A DNA stretch of 64,000 bases from Streptomyces dioscori (GCF_003024195.1 NZ_KZ679038.1:1-64000); one strand, 5' to 3'; shown: positions 53,138-62,446, counted from the first letter of the stretch. Numbers and translations: made by a program. Notes: generated by a model from the sequence alone, not told the origin.

Positions 53138-54034
53138 TCAACGGCTGAATCCGGCGGTCAGACCGCTCAGCAACTGGCGCCGGCCGAACGCGTACAGCAC
53201 CAGGACGGGCAGGGTGGTCAGGACGACAGCGGCGACGACGGCGGGGACGTTGACCCCGTACTGGCCCTGGAAGGTCCACAGGGCGAGCGGCAGGGTCCGG
53301 CGGTCAGGGCTCTGCGTCAGGATGAGCGGCAGCAGGAAACCGTTCCAGATGGTCAGGGCGTTGAAGATACTCACCGTCAGGATCGCCGGGCGGGTGAGCG
53401 GCGCCGCCAGCCGCCACAGCGTCGTCCATTCGGTGGCGCCGTCGACCCGCATCGAGTCAAACAGCTCTTTGGGCACGTCACGGATGAAGTTGGACAGCAC
53501 CAGCACGGACAGCGGGATGGCGAAGGCGATCGACGGGAGGATCAGCGCGGGCAGGCTGTCGTACAGCTGCAGTTTGATGATGATCAGGTAGACCGGGATC
53601 ACCGTTGCCTGCAGCGGGATGGCCAGGCCCATGAGGAACAGCCCGTTCATGGCCCGCAGGGTCCGCATGCGCCAGCCGCGAACGATGGCGTACGCGGCCA
53701 TGAAGGAGAACAGGACCGCCGGCACCACGGCCCCGGCGGTGACCACGACGCTGTTCACGAAGTAGCGCAGGAAGTCCGACTCGATGACCAGGCGGTAGTT
53801 GTCGAGGGTCGGGTCGGCCGTAGGCACCAGGGGGTTGCCGGCGTAGTAGCGGTTCTGGGCCTTGAAGCTGGTGATGAGGGTCCAGTACAGCGGTACGGCG
53901 ACGACGGCGAGCCAGAGCCACCCGGCCAGGCCGCCGGCCCAGTTGCGTCTGCGGGCCGCCGGACGCGACGGTTCCTGCCGCTCGCGGCGGCCGGCCTGCC
54001 GCGGTCGCCGCGATTCGGTCAGCGTGTCCGTCAT
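53138..54034 (-). CDS. carbohydrate ABC transporter permease (MalG type)
   Basis: A 298-residue inner membrane permease with about six helices and the EAA loop pattern (ELFDSMRVDGATEWTTLWRL, then AAPLTRPAI). It begins with a long basic cytoplasmic tail (MTDTLTESRRPRQAGRRERQ). It forms the channel with the next upstream permease. No ATPase is encoded here, as is usual in Streptomyces, where a shared MsiK-type ATPase serves many sugar importers. The ATG follows the stop of the previous gene by one base, and GAGGGGG precedes it. Confidence 0.92.
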   Translation of the reverse strand: MTDTLTESRRPRQAGRRERQEPSRPAARRRNWAGGLAGWLWLAVVAVPLYWTLITSFKAQNRYYAGNPLVPTADPTLDNYRLVIESDFLRYFVNSVVVTAGAVVPAVLFSFMAAYAIVRGWRMRTLRAMNGLFLMGLAIPLQATVIPVYLIIIKLQLYDSLPALILPSIAFAIPLSVLVLSNFIRDVPKELFDSMRVDGATEWTTLWRLAAPLTRPAILTVSIFNALTIWNGFLLPLILTQSPDRRTLPLALWTFQGQYGVNVPAVVAAVVLTTLPVLVLYAFGRRQLLSGLTAGFSR

Positions 54035-54035
54035 G

Positions 54036-54938
54036 TCAGGCCCCCTCAAGTTGGCTCGCGCCGGCGTCGCGGCCCCCGAGCCGGCGCAGCAGCAGGGCCA
54101 GGGCCAGTCCCACCAGGACGAGGATGACCGCGATGGCGCTGGCCGGTCCCATCAGGCTGGCCTGGAATCCCCGCTTGTACATGTCCAGTGCGAGGACCCG
54201 GGTGGCGTCGCCCGGTCCGCCCTCGGTCAGGATGAAGATGAGGTCGAAGAAGGTCAGCGACCCGACCACCATCAGCGTGGACGAGGTGATGATGGTGTAT
54301 TTCAGCTGGGGCAGCGTGATGCTGAAGAACTGCCGGATCCGCCCGGCGCCGTCCAACTGCGCGGCCTCGTAAAGGGACTTGGGGATCTGCTGGACGCCGC
54401 CCTGGTAGATCAGGGAGTGGAACGGGATGAACTGCCAGGAGACGACGAAGACGACGACTGCGAACGCGAGCCCGGGGCGCCCCAGCCAGTCCTGGCTGAG
54501 CACCTGGATCTTCAGCCCGGCGCCGAGCCCGAAGTTGGGGTCGAGGAGGGCCTTGTACGCGAGCGCGATCGCCGCGGAGCTGAGCATCAGCGGGACGAAG
54601 TACACCACGCCCAGTACGGCACGGTAGCGCTGGCGGCCCGCCATGAACGTGCCGAGCAGAATGCTCAGCGGCGTCTGGACGGCCCAGGAGACGGCCATCA
54701 CCAGGAACGTCACCCCCAGGGCGTGCGGCAGCCCGGGATCGGTGAGTACCGCACGCCAACTGGTCAGTCCCGAGGGGTGGATGCCGCCTATGCCGTCCCA
54801 CGTGGTGAAACTCAGCGCGAAGACGCCGACGAGCGGAATCACGGCGAAACCCACGAAGACCACCAGCGCCGGCGCCGCGAGCCACGGCAGGATGCTGCGC
54901 GGTCCGCGGCGCGGCTGATGGCTGATGAGTACGCTCAT
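54036..54938 (-). CDS. carbohydrate ABC transporter permease (MalF type)
   Basis: A 300-residue permease with about six membrane helices and the EAA loop (SLYEAAQLDGAGRIRQFFSI, TLPQLKYTI). Partner of the MalG-type permease downstream. Its ATG overlaps the stop of the binding protein gene by four bases (ATGA), so the genes form one translationally coupled unit. The ATG lies at 54938 (MSVLISHQPRRGPRS); longer starts upstream run into the binding protein gene. Confidence 0.92.
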   Translation of the reverse strand: MSVLISHQPRRGPRSILPWLAAPALVVFVGFAVIPLVGVFALSFTTWDGIGGIHPSGLTSWRAVLTDPGLPHALGVTFLVMAVSWAVQTPLSILLGTFMAGRQRYRAVLGVVYFVPLMLSSAAIALAYKALLDPNFGLGAGLKIQVLSQDWLGRPGLAFAVVVFVVSWQFIPFHSLIYQGGVQQIPKSLYEAAQLDGAGRIRQFFSITLPQLKYTIITSSTLMVVGSLTFFDLIFILTEGGPGDATRVLALDMYKRGFQASLMGPASAIAVILVLVGLALALLLRRLGGRDAGASQLEGA

Positions 54939-56248
54939 GTGCCGGTGACCGCGTTGAGGTTGTCGGCGAACTGCTTGGGCGAGACGGACAGCTGGAACAG
55001 TTTGACGATGTTGTCCAGCAGGGTCTCGGCGGCCGTCGGACTGAGTGCCTGGTCCCAGGACTGGACGAACACCTCGGCCTTGGTGGCGATGTCGTAGGTG
55101 AACTGCAGGAACTCGGCGTTCTTTGCGGCGGCCAGCAGCTTCTCGGTGCCCAGCCGGATCGGGACCGATCCGTTGTCGATCCACTTCTTCACCTCGGCGT
55201 CCTGGAGGACGCCCTTGGCGAAGAATTCCCTGGCCGTCTTCTTCTGCTCCGAGCCGGCTTTCGAGGAGAGGGAGAGGTACTGGGCGGGATTGCCGACGGT
55301 GTTGCCCGGATCGCCCTTGCCGCCCTCGACGGGCGGGAAGTTCATATAGCCCAGTCCGCCGCCGGGGACGAAATCACCGCCCCGGGCCTGCTGGATGCCG
55401 TACGACCAGGCGCCGTGCAGCATCATCGCGGCCCTGCCGGTGTACAGCAGCGCCTGGTCGGCGTTGGAGTCCGCGGTGATGGAGGAGAAACCCTTGATGA
55501 ATCCGTCGGCCTCGACCAGTTCCTGCACCTTGGTCAGCGCGGTGATGGCGCGCGGGTTCGACCAGGCGTTCTTCTCGCCGTCGATGACGGCCTGGAAGAC
55601 CTCCGGACCGCCGATGCGGTCGAACAGGAATTCCAGCCACATCATGTTCGTCCACCGGGACTGGCCGCCGAGGGCGAACGGCGCTATGCCCTTCGCGTTG
55701 AACCTGGGCACCAGCGCCATGATGTCGTCCCAGGACTTCGGCGGTTCCACCCCGACCCGGTCGAAGACCTTCCGGTTGTAGTAGAGGATGATCGGCTGCA
55801 CGGTCTCGCCCGGCATCGCGTAGATCTTGCCGTCGACGGTCGCCGCGTCGAACGAGGACGGCAGCAGCCGCTTCTTGGCCTCGGGGTGCTCGTCGAAGAA
55901 CGGGGTGAGGTCCTCGACCTGGCCGGCTTTCACATAGGAGCGCAGCGTCCCGCCGCCCCAGCCCCAGATGACGGTGGGCGCGCGCCCGGCACCGATGGCG
56001 GTCTTGATCTTCGTCTTGTACGCGTCGTTCTGGAAGGTGGTGTCCTTGATCTGCTCCTCGGGGTGGGCCTTGTTGAAGGCGTCCACCGCGCCGGCTCTGA
56101 CACCTTCCTGGGGCTGGCCGTTCAGATACCAGTAGGTGGCTCCCCCGCCCGTGCCGGGGCCGGAGGAGCCGCAGGCCGCCAACGCCGCGGAGACCGGGAC
56201 GCCGGCGGCCAGGCCGAGGAGGGTACGCCGAGAAAGGTGGATCTCCAT
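54935..56248 (-). CDS. extracellular sugar-binding lipoprotein
   Basis: A 437-residue solute-binding protein of the ABC sugar family. The signal HLSRRTLLGLAAGVPVSAAL has a twin Arg and ends in the lipobox ALAAC, so it may use Tat export before lipid attachment. The mature protein has the usual features (EEQIKDTTFQNDAYKTKIKT, GKIYAMPGETVQPIILYYNR, LYTGRAAMMLHGAWSYGIQQ). The ligand is likely a xylo- or gluco-oligosaccharide, judged by the GH3 enzyme in the same operon. GGAGAAAAGAC precedes the ATG at 56248. A LacI operator lies 50 bp upstream. Confidence 0.92.
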   Translation of the reverse strand: MEIHLSRRTLLGLAAGVPVSAALAACGSSGPGTGGGATYWYLNGQPQEGVRAGAVDAFNKAHPEEQIKDTTFQNDAYKTKIKTAIGAGRAPTVIWGWGGGTLRSYVKAGQVEDLTPFFDEHPEAKKRLLPSSFDAATVDGKIYAMPGETVQPIILYYNRKVFDRVGVEPPKSWDDIMALVPRFNAKGIAPFALGGQSRWTNMMWLEFLFDRIGGPEVFQAVIDGEKNAWSNPRAITALTKVQELVEADGFIKGFSSITADSNADQALLYTGRAAMMLHGAWSYGIQQARGGDFVPGGGLGYMNFPPVEGGKGDPGNTVGNPAQYLSLSSKAGSEQKKTAREFFAKGVLQDAEVKKWIDNGSVPIRLGTEKLLAAAKNAEFLQFTYDIATKAEVFVQSWDQALSPTAAETLLDNIVKLFQLSVSPKQFADNLNAVTGT

Positions 56249-56297
56249 GTCTTTTCTCCGCCTCGAATCGAGAGCTGTCGGCTTCTCGTGAGCCATA

Positions 56298-56315
56298 CCG
56301 AAAAGTTTTCGAAAT
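56298..56315. promoter_or_regulatory. LacI operator 1, upstream of the binding-protein operon
   Basis: CCGAAAAGTTTTCGAAAT; its core CGAAAA-G-TTTTCG is a perfect dyad with one central base. It lies 50 bp before the binding-protein start. An identical 18-mer occurs at 56451-56468. Confidence 0.85.
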
Positions 56316-56450
56316 CGCCTTCTTCGTGCTCTGTTCGTGCAAATTAGATTTCGGCCTGACGCGGTGTCAAGATGCGTGCAGCTCCGTTGCGAGGGAGTAA
56401 TGCACTGCGTACTATCCGGTACGAGCATTCCTCAAGGAAGTCGACCGATT

Positions 56451-56468
56451 CCGAAAAGTTTTCGAAAT
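56451..56468. promoter_or_regulatory. LacI operator 2, upstream of the repressor gene
   Basis: Identical copy of CCGAAAAGTTTTCGAAAT, 58 bp upstream of the LacI start codon. Two identical sites 153 bp apart in the divergent spacer could allow looping and would repress the transport operon and the regulator itself. Confidence 0.85.
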
Positions 56469-56525
56469 AGAGTGATCGAGCGTGAGGGTGAGGAAACGTC
56501 GACTGTGGACAGCTGGGAGGAACCG

Positions 56526-57554
56526 ATGCGGCCGAAGTCCAGACGCACCACCTTGGCGGACGTCGCCCAGGCGGCCGGGGTCTCCATCGCCACCGTCTCC
56601 AAAGTGGTCAACGGTCGCGGTGACGTGGCACCGCAGACCCGCACCCGGGTGCAGCAACTGCTGCATCAACACCACTACCTCGCGCCCGTCTTCCGCCACA
56701 CAGGGGCCGTCCAGAGCCCCACCATCGAGGTGCAGTTCCAGGGCGGCCTCAAGTCATATGTGGCCGAGACCCTGGAAGGCATCGTCGACGCCGCCGCCGA
56801 ACAGGGGGCGTCGGTGGTGATCAGCAAGGCCTCCCATGCGCCCCACTGGGCACGGGACCTGGTCTCGGCCGGGCGCCGCGCCGTCATCGCGGTCACCAGC
56901 GTGTACACCACGGCGCACCTGAACGAACTGGCCCGCTCCGGCCTGCCGTTGGTCGTGCTGGACCCGCTGCACCTGCCCGACAGCCGCGTCAACAGCGTCG
57001 GGGCCACCAACTTCGCGGGCGGTCTGGCCGCGACTCGGCACCTGCTGTCCCTGGGGCACCGTCGCGTCGCCTATCTCGGCGGACCGGCCATGGCCGTGTG
57101 CAACCAGGCACGCATGCACGGCTATCGCGCCGCCATGGAGGCGGCAGGAGCGCGGGTACCCGCTGCCTACGTCCTGCCCGGAGAATTCACGTACGAGGCC
57201 GGGCTGCTCGGCGCCACGGCGTTGCTGGGCCTGCCCGAACCGCCGACGGCGATCTTCGCGGGCAACGACGAGATCGCCGTCGGCGTCATCGAGACCGCCC
57301 GCACCCGCGGCCTGCGCATCCCCGAGGATCTGAGCGTGGTCGGCTTCGACGACACGAGCCTCGCTCAGATCGCCTCACCACCCCTGACCACCGTCCGCCA
57401 GCCTCTACGGGAGATGGGCGGTGCCGCCCTGCGCACCGCCCTGCGGCTGGCGGGCGGTGAGAAGGTCGAGTCCCACCACATCGAACTCGCCACCGAACTC
57501 GTGGTGCGCACCTCGACGGCACCGCCCGGCGAAGCAGCTTCGGCGCACGGGTAG
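56526..57554 (+). CDS. LacI family repressor of the oligosaccharide operon
   Basis: A 342-residue repressor. The HTH and hinge are at residues 1-60 (RRTTLADVAQAAGVSIATVS, KVVNGRGDVAPQTRTRVQQL). The periplasmic-binding-type effector domain follows (GGLKSYVAETLEGIVDAAAE, AYLGGPAMAVCNQARMHGYR, AIFAGNDEIAVGVIETARTR, SVVGFDDTSLAQIASPPLTT). The ATG at 56526 has GGAGG 6 bases upstream; longer in-frame starts run through the operator. It is divergent from the binding protein, and the two operators in the spacer support a BxlR-like role. Confidence 0.93.
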   Translation: MRPKSRRTTLADVAQAAGVSIATVSKVVNGRGDVAPQTRTRVQQLLHQHHYLAPVFRHTGAVQSPTIEVQFQGGLKSYVAETLEGIVDAAAEQGASVVISKASHAPHWARDLVSAGRRAVIAVTSVYTTAHLNELARSGLPLVVLDPLHLPDSRVNSVGATNFAGGLAATRHLLSLGHRRVAYLGGPAMAVCNQARMHGYRAAMEAAGARVPAAYVLPGEFTYEAGLLGATALLGLPEPPTAIFAGNDEIAVGVIETARTRGLRIPEDLSVVGFDDTSLAQIASPPLTTVRQPLREMGGAALRTALRLAGGEKVESHHIELATELVVRTSTAPPGEAASAHG

Positions 57555-57614
57555 TCGCAGCCGGAAGCCCCTCGGTGCGGTTGGCGTCAGGCATCACGCA
57601 TCGAACATCAGACA

Positions 57615-58535
57615 TCAGGCATCAGGCATCGACGGATGCTTGCGGTAGTCGCCGGGCGGCGTTCCCAGGACCCTCTTGAAGGCGACGCTGAAGGCGCTCT
57701 CGGATCCGTATCCCACGGAGTGGGCGATGGAGGCGAGTGTGGCGCCGCCTTCCCGTAGCTGCCGGGCCGCGAGTTCGATCCGCCATCGCGTGAGGTATTC
57801 CAGCGGCCCCTGGCCCACCGTGGATTTGAAGCGGGCGGCCAGGGTGGAGCGGGACACCGCGGCGGCGGCGGCCAGTTCGGCCACGGTCCACGAACGCGCC
57901 GGCTCGCGGTGCAGACAGGCCAACGCCGTGGCGACCACGGGATCCGCGAGGCCTGCCAACCATCCCGACGCCGCGTGTGGAGCGCGTTCGAGGTGCAGAC
58001 GCAGCACATGGACGAACATGACGACGGCCAGGTGCTCCGCCATGAGCGTGGAGGCCATCGGCCGATGCGTCAGCTCCTGCTCGATGGCGGTCAGCGCCCA
58101 CTGCACCGCCTCCGCGTGCGGCGTGCCGGCCGGCACATGGACGAGCGGGGGCAGCCTGTCGAGCAGCAGCTCCTGGGCACGGGTACCGAAGGAGAAGCCG
58201 CCGCCGATGAGGAACACGTCGTCGCCCCGGCCCGCTCTGGCGACGCCACCCCGGGCCTGTGTGAACACGGCGCCGCCGTCGACAGGAGCGGCTTCCGGAT
58301 CGCTGCGGAGCGTGAAGGAGCGTGGACGTGTCAGGAGGTAGCAGTCGCCCTCGGCCAGGTCGACCGGCTCGTCGATCCCATCGACCTCCAACTGGCACGA
58401 GCCGCGCCGGACCGCGTTGAACTTCACCACCCGGGGCGCGTCGAAGCGCACGGCCCAGCGCCCTCCCGCGGCCAGGCTCGCCGAGAGGTGACTCCGGGTC
58501 TGCAGCAGGGTCAGCACATCCTCAAGTGGATCCAT
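57615..58535 (-). CDS. AraC family transcriptional regulator
   Basis: A 306-residue activator with an N-terminal cupin-like domain (GGRWAVRFDAPRVVKFNAVR, GSCQLEVDGIDEPVDLAEGD) and a C-terminal double HTH (RSWTVAELAAAAAVSRSTLA, TLASIAHSVGYGSESAFSVA) ending in GTPPGDYRK. AGGAGG precedes the ATG at 58535 by 5 bases; a GTG two codons earlier lies inside that spacing. It is divergent from the first SDR gene 84 bp away and is the likely regulator of it. Immediately behind the stop is a short array of ATCAGGC-like repeats. Confidence 0.9.
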   Translation of the reverse strand: MDPLEDVLTLLQTRSHLSASLAAGGRWAVRFDAPRVVKFNAVRRGSCQLEVDGIDEPVDLAEGDCYLLTRPRSFTLRSDPEAAPVDGGAVFTQARGGVARAGRGDDVFLIGGGFSFGTRAQELLLDRLPPLVHVPAGTPHAEAVQWALTAIEQELTHRPMASTLMAEHLAVVMFVHVLRLHLERAPHAASGWLAGLADPVVATALACLHREPARSWTVAELAAAAAVSRSTLAARFKSTVGQGPLEYLTRWRIELAARQLREGGATLASIAHSVGYGSESAFSVAFKRVLGTPPGDYRKHPSMPDA

Positions 58536-58619
58536 CCCCACCTCCTCTCTGGACGATCGCTAAAGAATGGCAGACGCTGAGTGATGGAGCATCCAGCATG
58601 CTGATCGTAGCGTGGACGC

Positions 58620-59666
58620 ATGACAACGAACCCCCGCACCCACAGGTCCACCCGAAACGGCACCGACAGGCACGCGCAGAACGGCACCGACGGGCACGTG
58701 CAACACGGCTCGGCCCTCCTGACCACTCCCTTCGGCTCTCACGCCCGCGCGCAGGAGGTGATCGACAGCGTCGATCTCACCGGCCGGCGTGCCGTGGTCA
58801 CCGGCGGCGCATCGGGGCTCGGTGCCGAGACCGTCCGGGCCCTGGCCACCGCCGGCGCCGAGGTCACCATCGCCACGCGCCGCCCGCAGTCCGCCGAGCC
58901 GCTCGTCCAGGAGCTGGCCGCCGTCGCAGGAGCGGGCCGGGTCCACGCGGAGGCTCTCGATCTGTCCGATACGGCCTCGGTCGACGCCTTCACCCGAACA
59001 TGGTCCGGGCCGCTCGACATCCTCGTCGCGAACGCCGGAATCATGGCCCTCCCCACGCGCACCCTCACGCCGGGCGGCTGGGAGATGCAACTCGCCACCA
59101 ACCACCTCGGTCACTTCGCTCTGGCCACGGGCCTGCACACGGCTCTGCGGGACGCCGGCTCCGCCCGCATCGTGGTCGTCAGCTCCGGCGCCCATCTGGG
59201 AGCGCCCTTCGACTTCGAGGATCCTCACTTCGCGCGGCGGCCGTACGACCCCTGGGCGGCCTACGGGCAGTCCAAGTCCGCCGACATCCTGTTCACCGTG
59301 GGTGCCCGCCGCTGGGCGGCCGACCGCATCACGGCGAACGCACTCAACCCCGGCTACATCCTCACCCGTCTGCAGCGGCACGTCGACGACGACACCATGC
59401 GCGCATTCGGTGTGATGGACGACCAGGGCAACGTGAAGCCGCTGCCGTACTACAAGACCCCCGAACAGGGGGCCGCCACCTCCGTCCTGCTGGCTGCCTC
59501 TCCGCTCCTGGAAGGAGTCACCGGCCGCTACTTCGAGGACAACCAGGAGGCCAGGACCGTCCGGGACAGGGAGGACCAGCCCGGTGGCGTGGCCGCCCAC
59601 GCACTCGACCCGGAGGCAGCGGACCGGCTCTGGGAGTACAGCACCGACGCCCTCCACACCGCATGA
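58620..59666 (+). CDS. short-chain dehydrogenase/reductase
   Basis: A 348-residue SDR of the long, WWOX/retinol-dehydrogenase-like type. An N-terminal extension of about 50 residues, rich in Arg, Thr and Asn, precedes the cofactor loop VVTGGASGLGAETV; NAGIMALPTR and the catalytic YGQSK follow. Substrate unknown. No ribosome site is visible before the ATG, and the intergenic space to AraC is 84 bp, so a leaderless start is possible. A CAGCATGCTG palindrome lies at 58594-58603. Confidence 0.9.
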   Translation: MTTNPRTHRSTRNGTDRHAQNGTDGHVQHGSALLTTPFGSHARAQEVIDSVDLTGRRAVVTGGASGLGAETVRALATAGAEVTIATRRPQSAEPLVQELAAVAGAGRVHAEALDLSDTASVDAFTRTWSGPLDILVANAGIMALPTRTLTPGGWEMQLATNHLGHFALATGLHTALRDAGSARIVVVSSGAHLGAPFDFEDPHFARRPYDPWAAYGQSKSADILFTVGARRWAADRITANALNPGYILTRLQRHVDDDTMRAFGVMDDQGNVKPLPYYKTPEQGAATSVLLAASPLLEGVTGRYFEDNQEARTVRDREDQPGGVAAHALDPEAADRLWEYSTDALHTA

Positions 59667-59808
59667 CCGTCGTACGGGCACCACGACGTGCTGGTGAGCC
59701 CCTGCGCGGACAGCCTGCCGGATCCATGGTGTGACGTCGCATGGATACGGCTGTCGTACGAAGGCAGCCTGGCGGACAGGCAAGCGTCCGCACGACAGGG
59801 AGCCAGCG

Positions 59809-60795
59809 ATGAAGCACGAGTCCGTACCCGAGCTTGAGCCCGTACCCGAGCACCAGTCCGTACCCGACCTGCGGGGCACACTCGCCGTGGTGACCGGGGC
59901 GAGCGACGGAGTGGGTCTGGGGCTGGCCATGAGGCTCGCGCGGGCCGGCGCCGAGCTGGTCCTGCCGGTGCGCAACGCGGTCAAGGGCGCCGCCGCCCTC
60001 GACCGCATCCGCGCGAGCGAGCCAGAGGCGCGGGTCTCCGCCCGTGACCTGGACCTCGCCTCGCTGGCGTCCGTCGAGAGCCTCGCCGAGTCGCTGAGGG
60101 CGGAGGGCAGGCCCATCCACCTCCTGATCAACAACGCGGGGGTGATGGCGCCGGCCACCCGGCACACGACAGCGGACGGGTTCGAGCTGCAGTTCGGCAC
60201 CAACCACCTCGGGCACGCGGCACTCACCGGCCGGCTGCTGCCGCTGCTCGTGGCCGGCCGGGCCCGGGTGACCACCGTCACCAGCAGTGCCGCGCGCAGC
60301 GGCACATTCGACTGGGACGACCTGCAGAGCGAGGCACGGTACGCGCCGGTGCGTGCCTACAACCGGTCCAAGCTGGCGAACCTGCTGTTCGCGACGGAGC
60401 TGAACCGCCGCAGCACAGCCGGTGGCTGGGGCATCGTCAGCAACGCCGCGCATCCCGGCACCACACTCACCAACCTGTACGCGTCCGGCCCCAACCTCGG
60501 CCGGGCCAGGCCCGCACCCCACGAGAGGATCATGCGGCGGCTCGCGGGGTGGGGCGTTCTCGTACACTCCGTCGATGCCGGGCTGCAGCCGATCCTGTAC
60601 GCGGCGACCAGCCCCGAGGCCCGCGGCGGGCGCCTGTACGGTCCCGACGGCCGGGGTCAGTTCACCGGCGGACCCACCGAGCTGGCGCTCTACAGGTCCG
60701 CCCGCGACGAGGAGACAGCGGCGCGGCTCTGGCAGGTCACGGAACACCTCACGGGAAGCGAGTTCACCGCGGACCTCCGAGACGTGCGGCCCTGA
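59809..60795 (+). CDS. short-chain dehydrogenase/reductase
   Basis: A 328-residue SDR of the same type as the preceding gene. Cofactor loop [37 protein letters not shown] and catalytic YNRSK. The first 20 residues contain short repeated blocks ([18 protein letters not shown]), reflecting a DNA repeat. GGGAG precedes the ATG at 59809. It follows the first SDR by 142 bp on the same strand and precedes the XRE regulator by 38 bp, so the three may form a unit. Confidence 0.9.
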   Translation: MKHESVPELEPVPEHQSVPDLRGTLAVVTGASDGVGLGLAMRLARAGAELVLPVRNAVKGAAALDRIRASEPEARVSARDLDLASLASVESLAESLRAEGRPIHLLINNAGVMAPATRHTTADGFELQFGTNHLGHAALTGRLLPLLVAGRARVTTVTSSAARSGTFDWDDLQSEARYAPVRAYNRSKLANLLFATELNRRSTAGGWGIVSNAAHPGTTLTNLYASGPNLGRARPAPHERIMRRLAGWGVLVHSVDAGLQPILYAATSPEARGGRLYGPDGRGQFTGGPTELALYRSARDEETAARLWQVTEHLTGSEFTADLRDVRP

Positions 60796-60833
60796 CGGCG
60801 ATCCAGGACGAAGAGGACAGGCGGCGAGGGACA

Positions 60834-61667
60834 GTGGACACAGTGGACAGGGCCGCGCTGGCAGCCTTCCTCCGCGCGCGCAGGGAGGCCCTGCAGCCGG
60901 AGGACGTCGGGCTGCCCCGCGGCCGCCGCCGACGCACGGGCGGTCTGCGGCGGGAGGAGGTGGCCGCGCTGTGCGACATGTCGGCGGACTACTACAGCAG
61001 GCTGGAGCAGCCGCGCGGGCCGAGTCCGTCGGAGCAGATGGTGGCCGCGATCGCCCGCGGGCTGCGGCTGTCGCTGGAGGAACGCGACCATCTCTTCCGT
61101 CTGGCGGGTCACGCGGCGCCGCGCAGGGTCAGACGTGCTGATCACATCAACCCGGGGATCATGCGGATCCTCGACCGGCTGGAGGACACCCCCGCGCAGG
61201 TGGTCAACCACCTGGGCGAGACGCTGAAGCAGACCCGCCTGGCGGTGGCCCTGCTGGGGGACGAGTCGGTCTTCACCGGGCGGGCGCGGAGCCTGCACCA
61301 CCGCTGGTTCACGGATCCCGCCTCCCGGCTCGTCCGCCCGGAGAGCGACCACGCCGAGTACAGCCGTCTCCTGGTCGCGGACCTCCATGGCGCCTACGCG
61401 CGCGACGGCGGCACGTCGCGCACCGCGGAACTCGTCGAGGGGCTGCGCGGCACGAGCCAGGAGTTCGCGCGGTTGTGGGCCGAGCGTCCGGTACTGGGGC
61501 CCTCCTGCGGCCCGAAACGTTTCCTGCACCCGCAGGTGGGGCTGCTGGAGCTGCACTGCCAGACGCTGGTCGACCCGGACCAGTCGCAGCGGCTCCAGGT
61601 CTTCACGGCGGTCCCCGGCACGGAGAGCCACACCAACCTGCACCTCCTGTCGGTTCTCAACGCCTAG
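60834..61667 (+). CDS. XRE family regulator with MmyB-like domain
   Basis: A 277-residue regulator. Residues about 8-75 are a HTH of the XRE type (ALAAFLRARREALQPEDVGL, RREEVAALCDMSADYYSRLE) and the rest is a MmyB-like ligand-binding domain (LDRLEDTPAQVVNHLGETLK, then FTDPASR). Members of this family are known to regulate nearby SDR genes. GAGGG precedes the GTG at 60834, and a second GTG lies three codons later. It follows the second SDR closely and probably regulates it. Confidence 0.88.
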   Translation: MDTVDRAALAAFLRARREALQPEDVGLPRGRRRRTGGLRREEVAALCDMSADYYSRLEQPRGPSPSEQMVAAIARGLRLSLEERDHLFRLAGHAAPRRVRRADHINPGIMRILDRLEDTPAQVVNHLGETLKQTRLAVALLGDESVFTGRARSLHHRWFTDPASRLVRPESDHAEYSRLLVADLHGAYARDGGTSRTAELVEGLRGTSQEFARLWAERPVLGPSCGPKRFLHPQVGLLELHCQTLVDPDQSQRLQVFTAVPGTESHTNLHLLSVLNA

Positions 61668-61678
61668 TCGTTCTCCAC

Positions 61679-61738
61679 GCCCAGCTGTCCTCACCACACC
61701 CAGGTGTTCTCACCGGACCCAGCTGTTCTCACCGGGGC
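61679..61738. repeat. imperfect tandem repeat, about 22-24 bp unit
   Basis: CCCAGCTGTCCTCACCACA, CCCAGGTGTTCTCACCGGA and CCCAGCTGTTCTCACCGGG follow each other behind the XRE stop codon. No function is evident. Confidence 0.6.
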
Positions 61739-61765
61739 CCTCTGTCGTCGTCCGTCCCCCGCCGA

Positions 61766-61792
61766 TGTCACACATCGCGCCGCAGCGCTGTC
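61766..61792 (+). promoter_or_regulatory. ECF41-type promoter of the AhpD-like gene
   Basis: TGTCACA (61766-61772), 16 bases, then TGTC (61789-61792). The reported consensus for ECF41 sigma factors is TGTCACA-N16-CGTC, so only one base differs. It lies 37 bp upstream of the AhpD-like start codon, whose downstream neighbour is an ECF41 sigma gene. A dyad AGTAGT/ACTACT follows at 61793-61812. Confidence 0.8.
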
Positions 61793-61828
61793 AGTAGTAC
61801 GTATCCACTACTCAGCCAGGAGACCGTC

Positions 61829-62302
61829 ATGGAATCGCGCGTGAACTACTTCGGCAACGCTCTCGCGGGCAAGGTGATGAAGCACATCAACTCGGCGGCC
61901 AAGGTGGCCTCGGACGCGGGCCTGCCGACCACGACGCAGGAGCTGGTGAAGATCCGCGCCAGCCAGATCAACGGCTGTGGCTTCTGCACCGACATGCACA
62001 CCAAAGACGCTGCCGCCGCCGGTGAGACCCAGCAGCGGCTCAACCTGGTCGCCGTCTGGCGGGAGGCCACGGTCTTCACCGAGGCCGAGCGTGCCGCGCT
62101 GGAGCTGTCCGAGCAGGGCACGCGTATCGCCGACGCCTCGGGCGGCGTCACCGACGAGGCCTGGGCGGACGCCGCCAAGCACTACGACGAGGAGCAACTG
62201 GTCGCGCTCATCTCGCTCATCGCCATCATCAACGCCTACAACCGCATCAACGTGATCAACCAGCAGCCCGCCGGCGACTACCGGCCCGGCCAGTTCGGCT
62301 GA
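61829..62302 (+). CDS. AhpD-like carboxymuconolactone decarboxylase family protein
   Basis: A 157-residue all-helical protein of the AhpD/CMD superfamily. The redox motif is NGCGFCTDMH, with Cys50, Cys53 and His57. Members act as thiol peroxidases, disulfide reductases or unspecified antioxidant proteins. The ATG at 61829 has AGGAG upstream. Proteins of this type are the usual partners of ECF41 sigma factors, and an ECF41 promoter lies in front. It is followed by the sigma gene after 144 bp. Confidence 0.92.
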   Translation: MESRVNYFGNALAGKVMKHINSAAKVASDAGLPTTTQELVKIRASQINGCGFCTDMHTKDAAAAGETQQRLNLVAVWREATVFTEAERAALELSEQGTRIADASGGVTDEAWADAAKHYDEEQLVALISLIAIINAYNRINVINQQPAGDYRPGQFG

Positions 62303-62446
62303 CCGGCACAGCCGACCTGCCGCCTGGCCGGACGTTCCGGTCGGCGGCGGGGCGCGCCCGGCCACGTCGGCGAGCGGTTCGAGCGTGACTCGTCCCTGGG
62401 CTGAACCGCTGTAGCATGAGCGATCTTCGGGACAGAAAGGGCGCCG

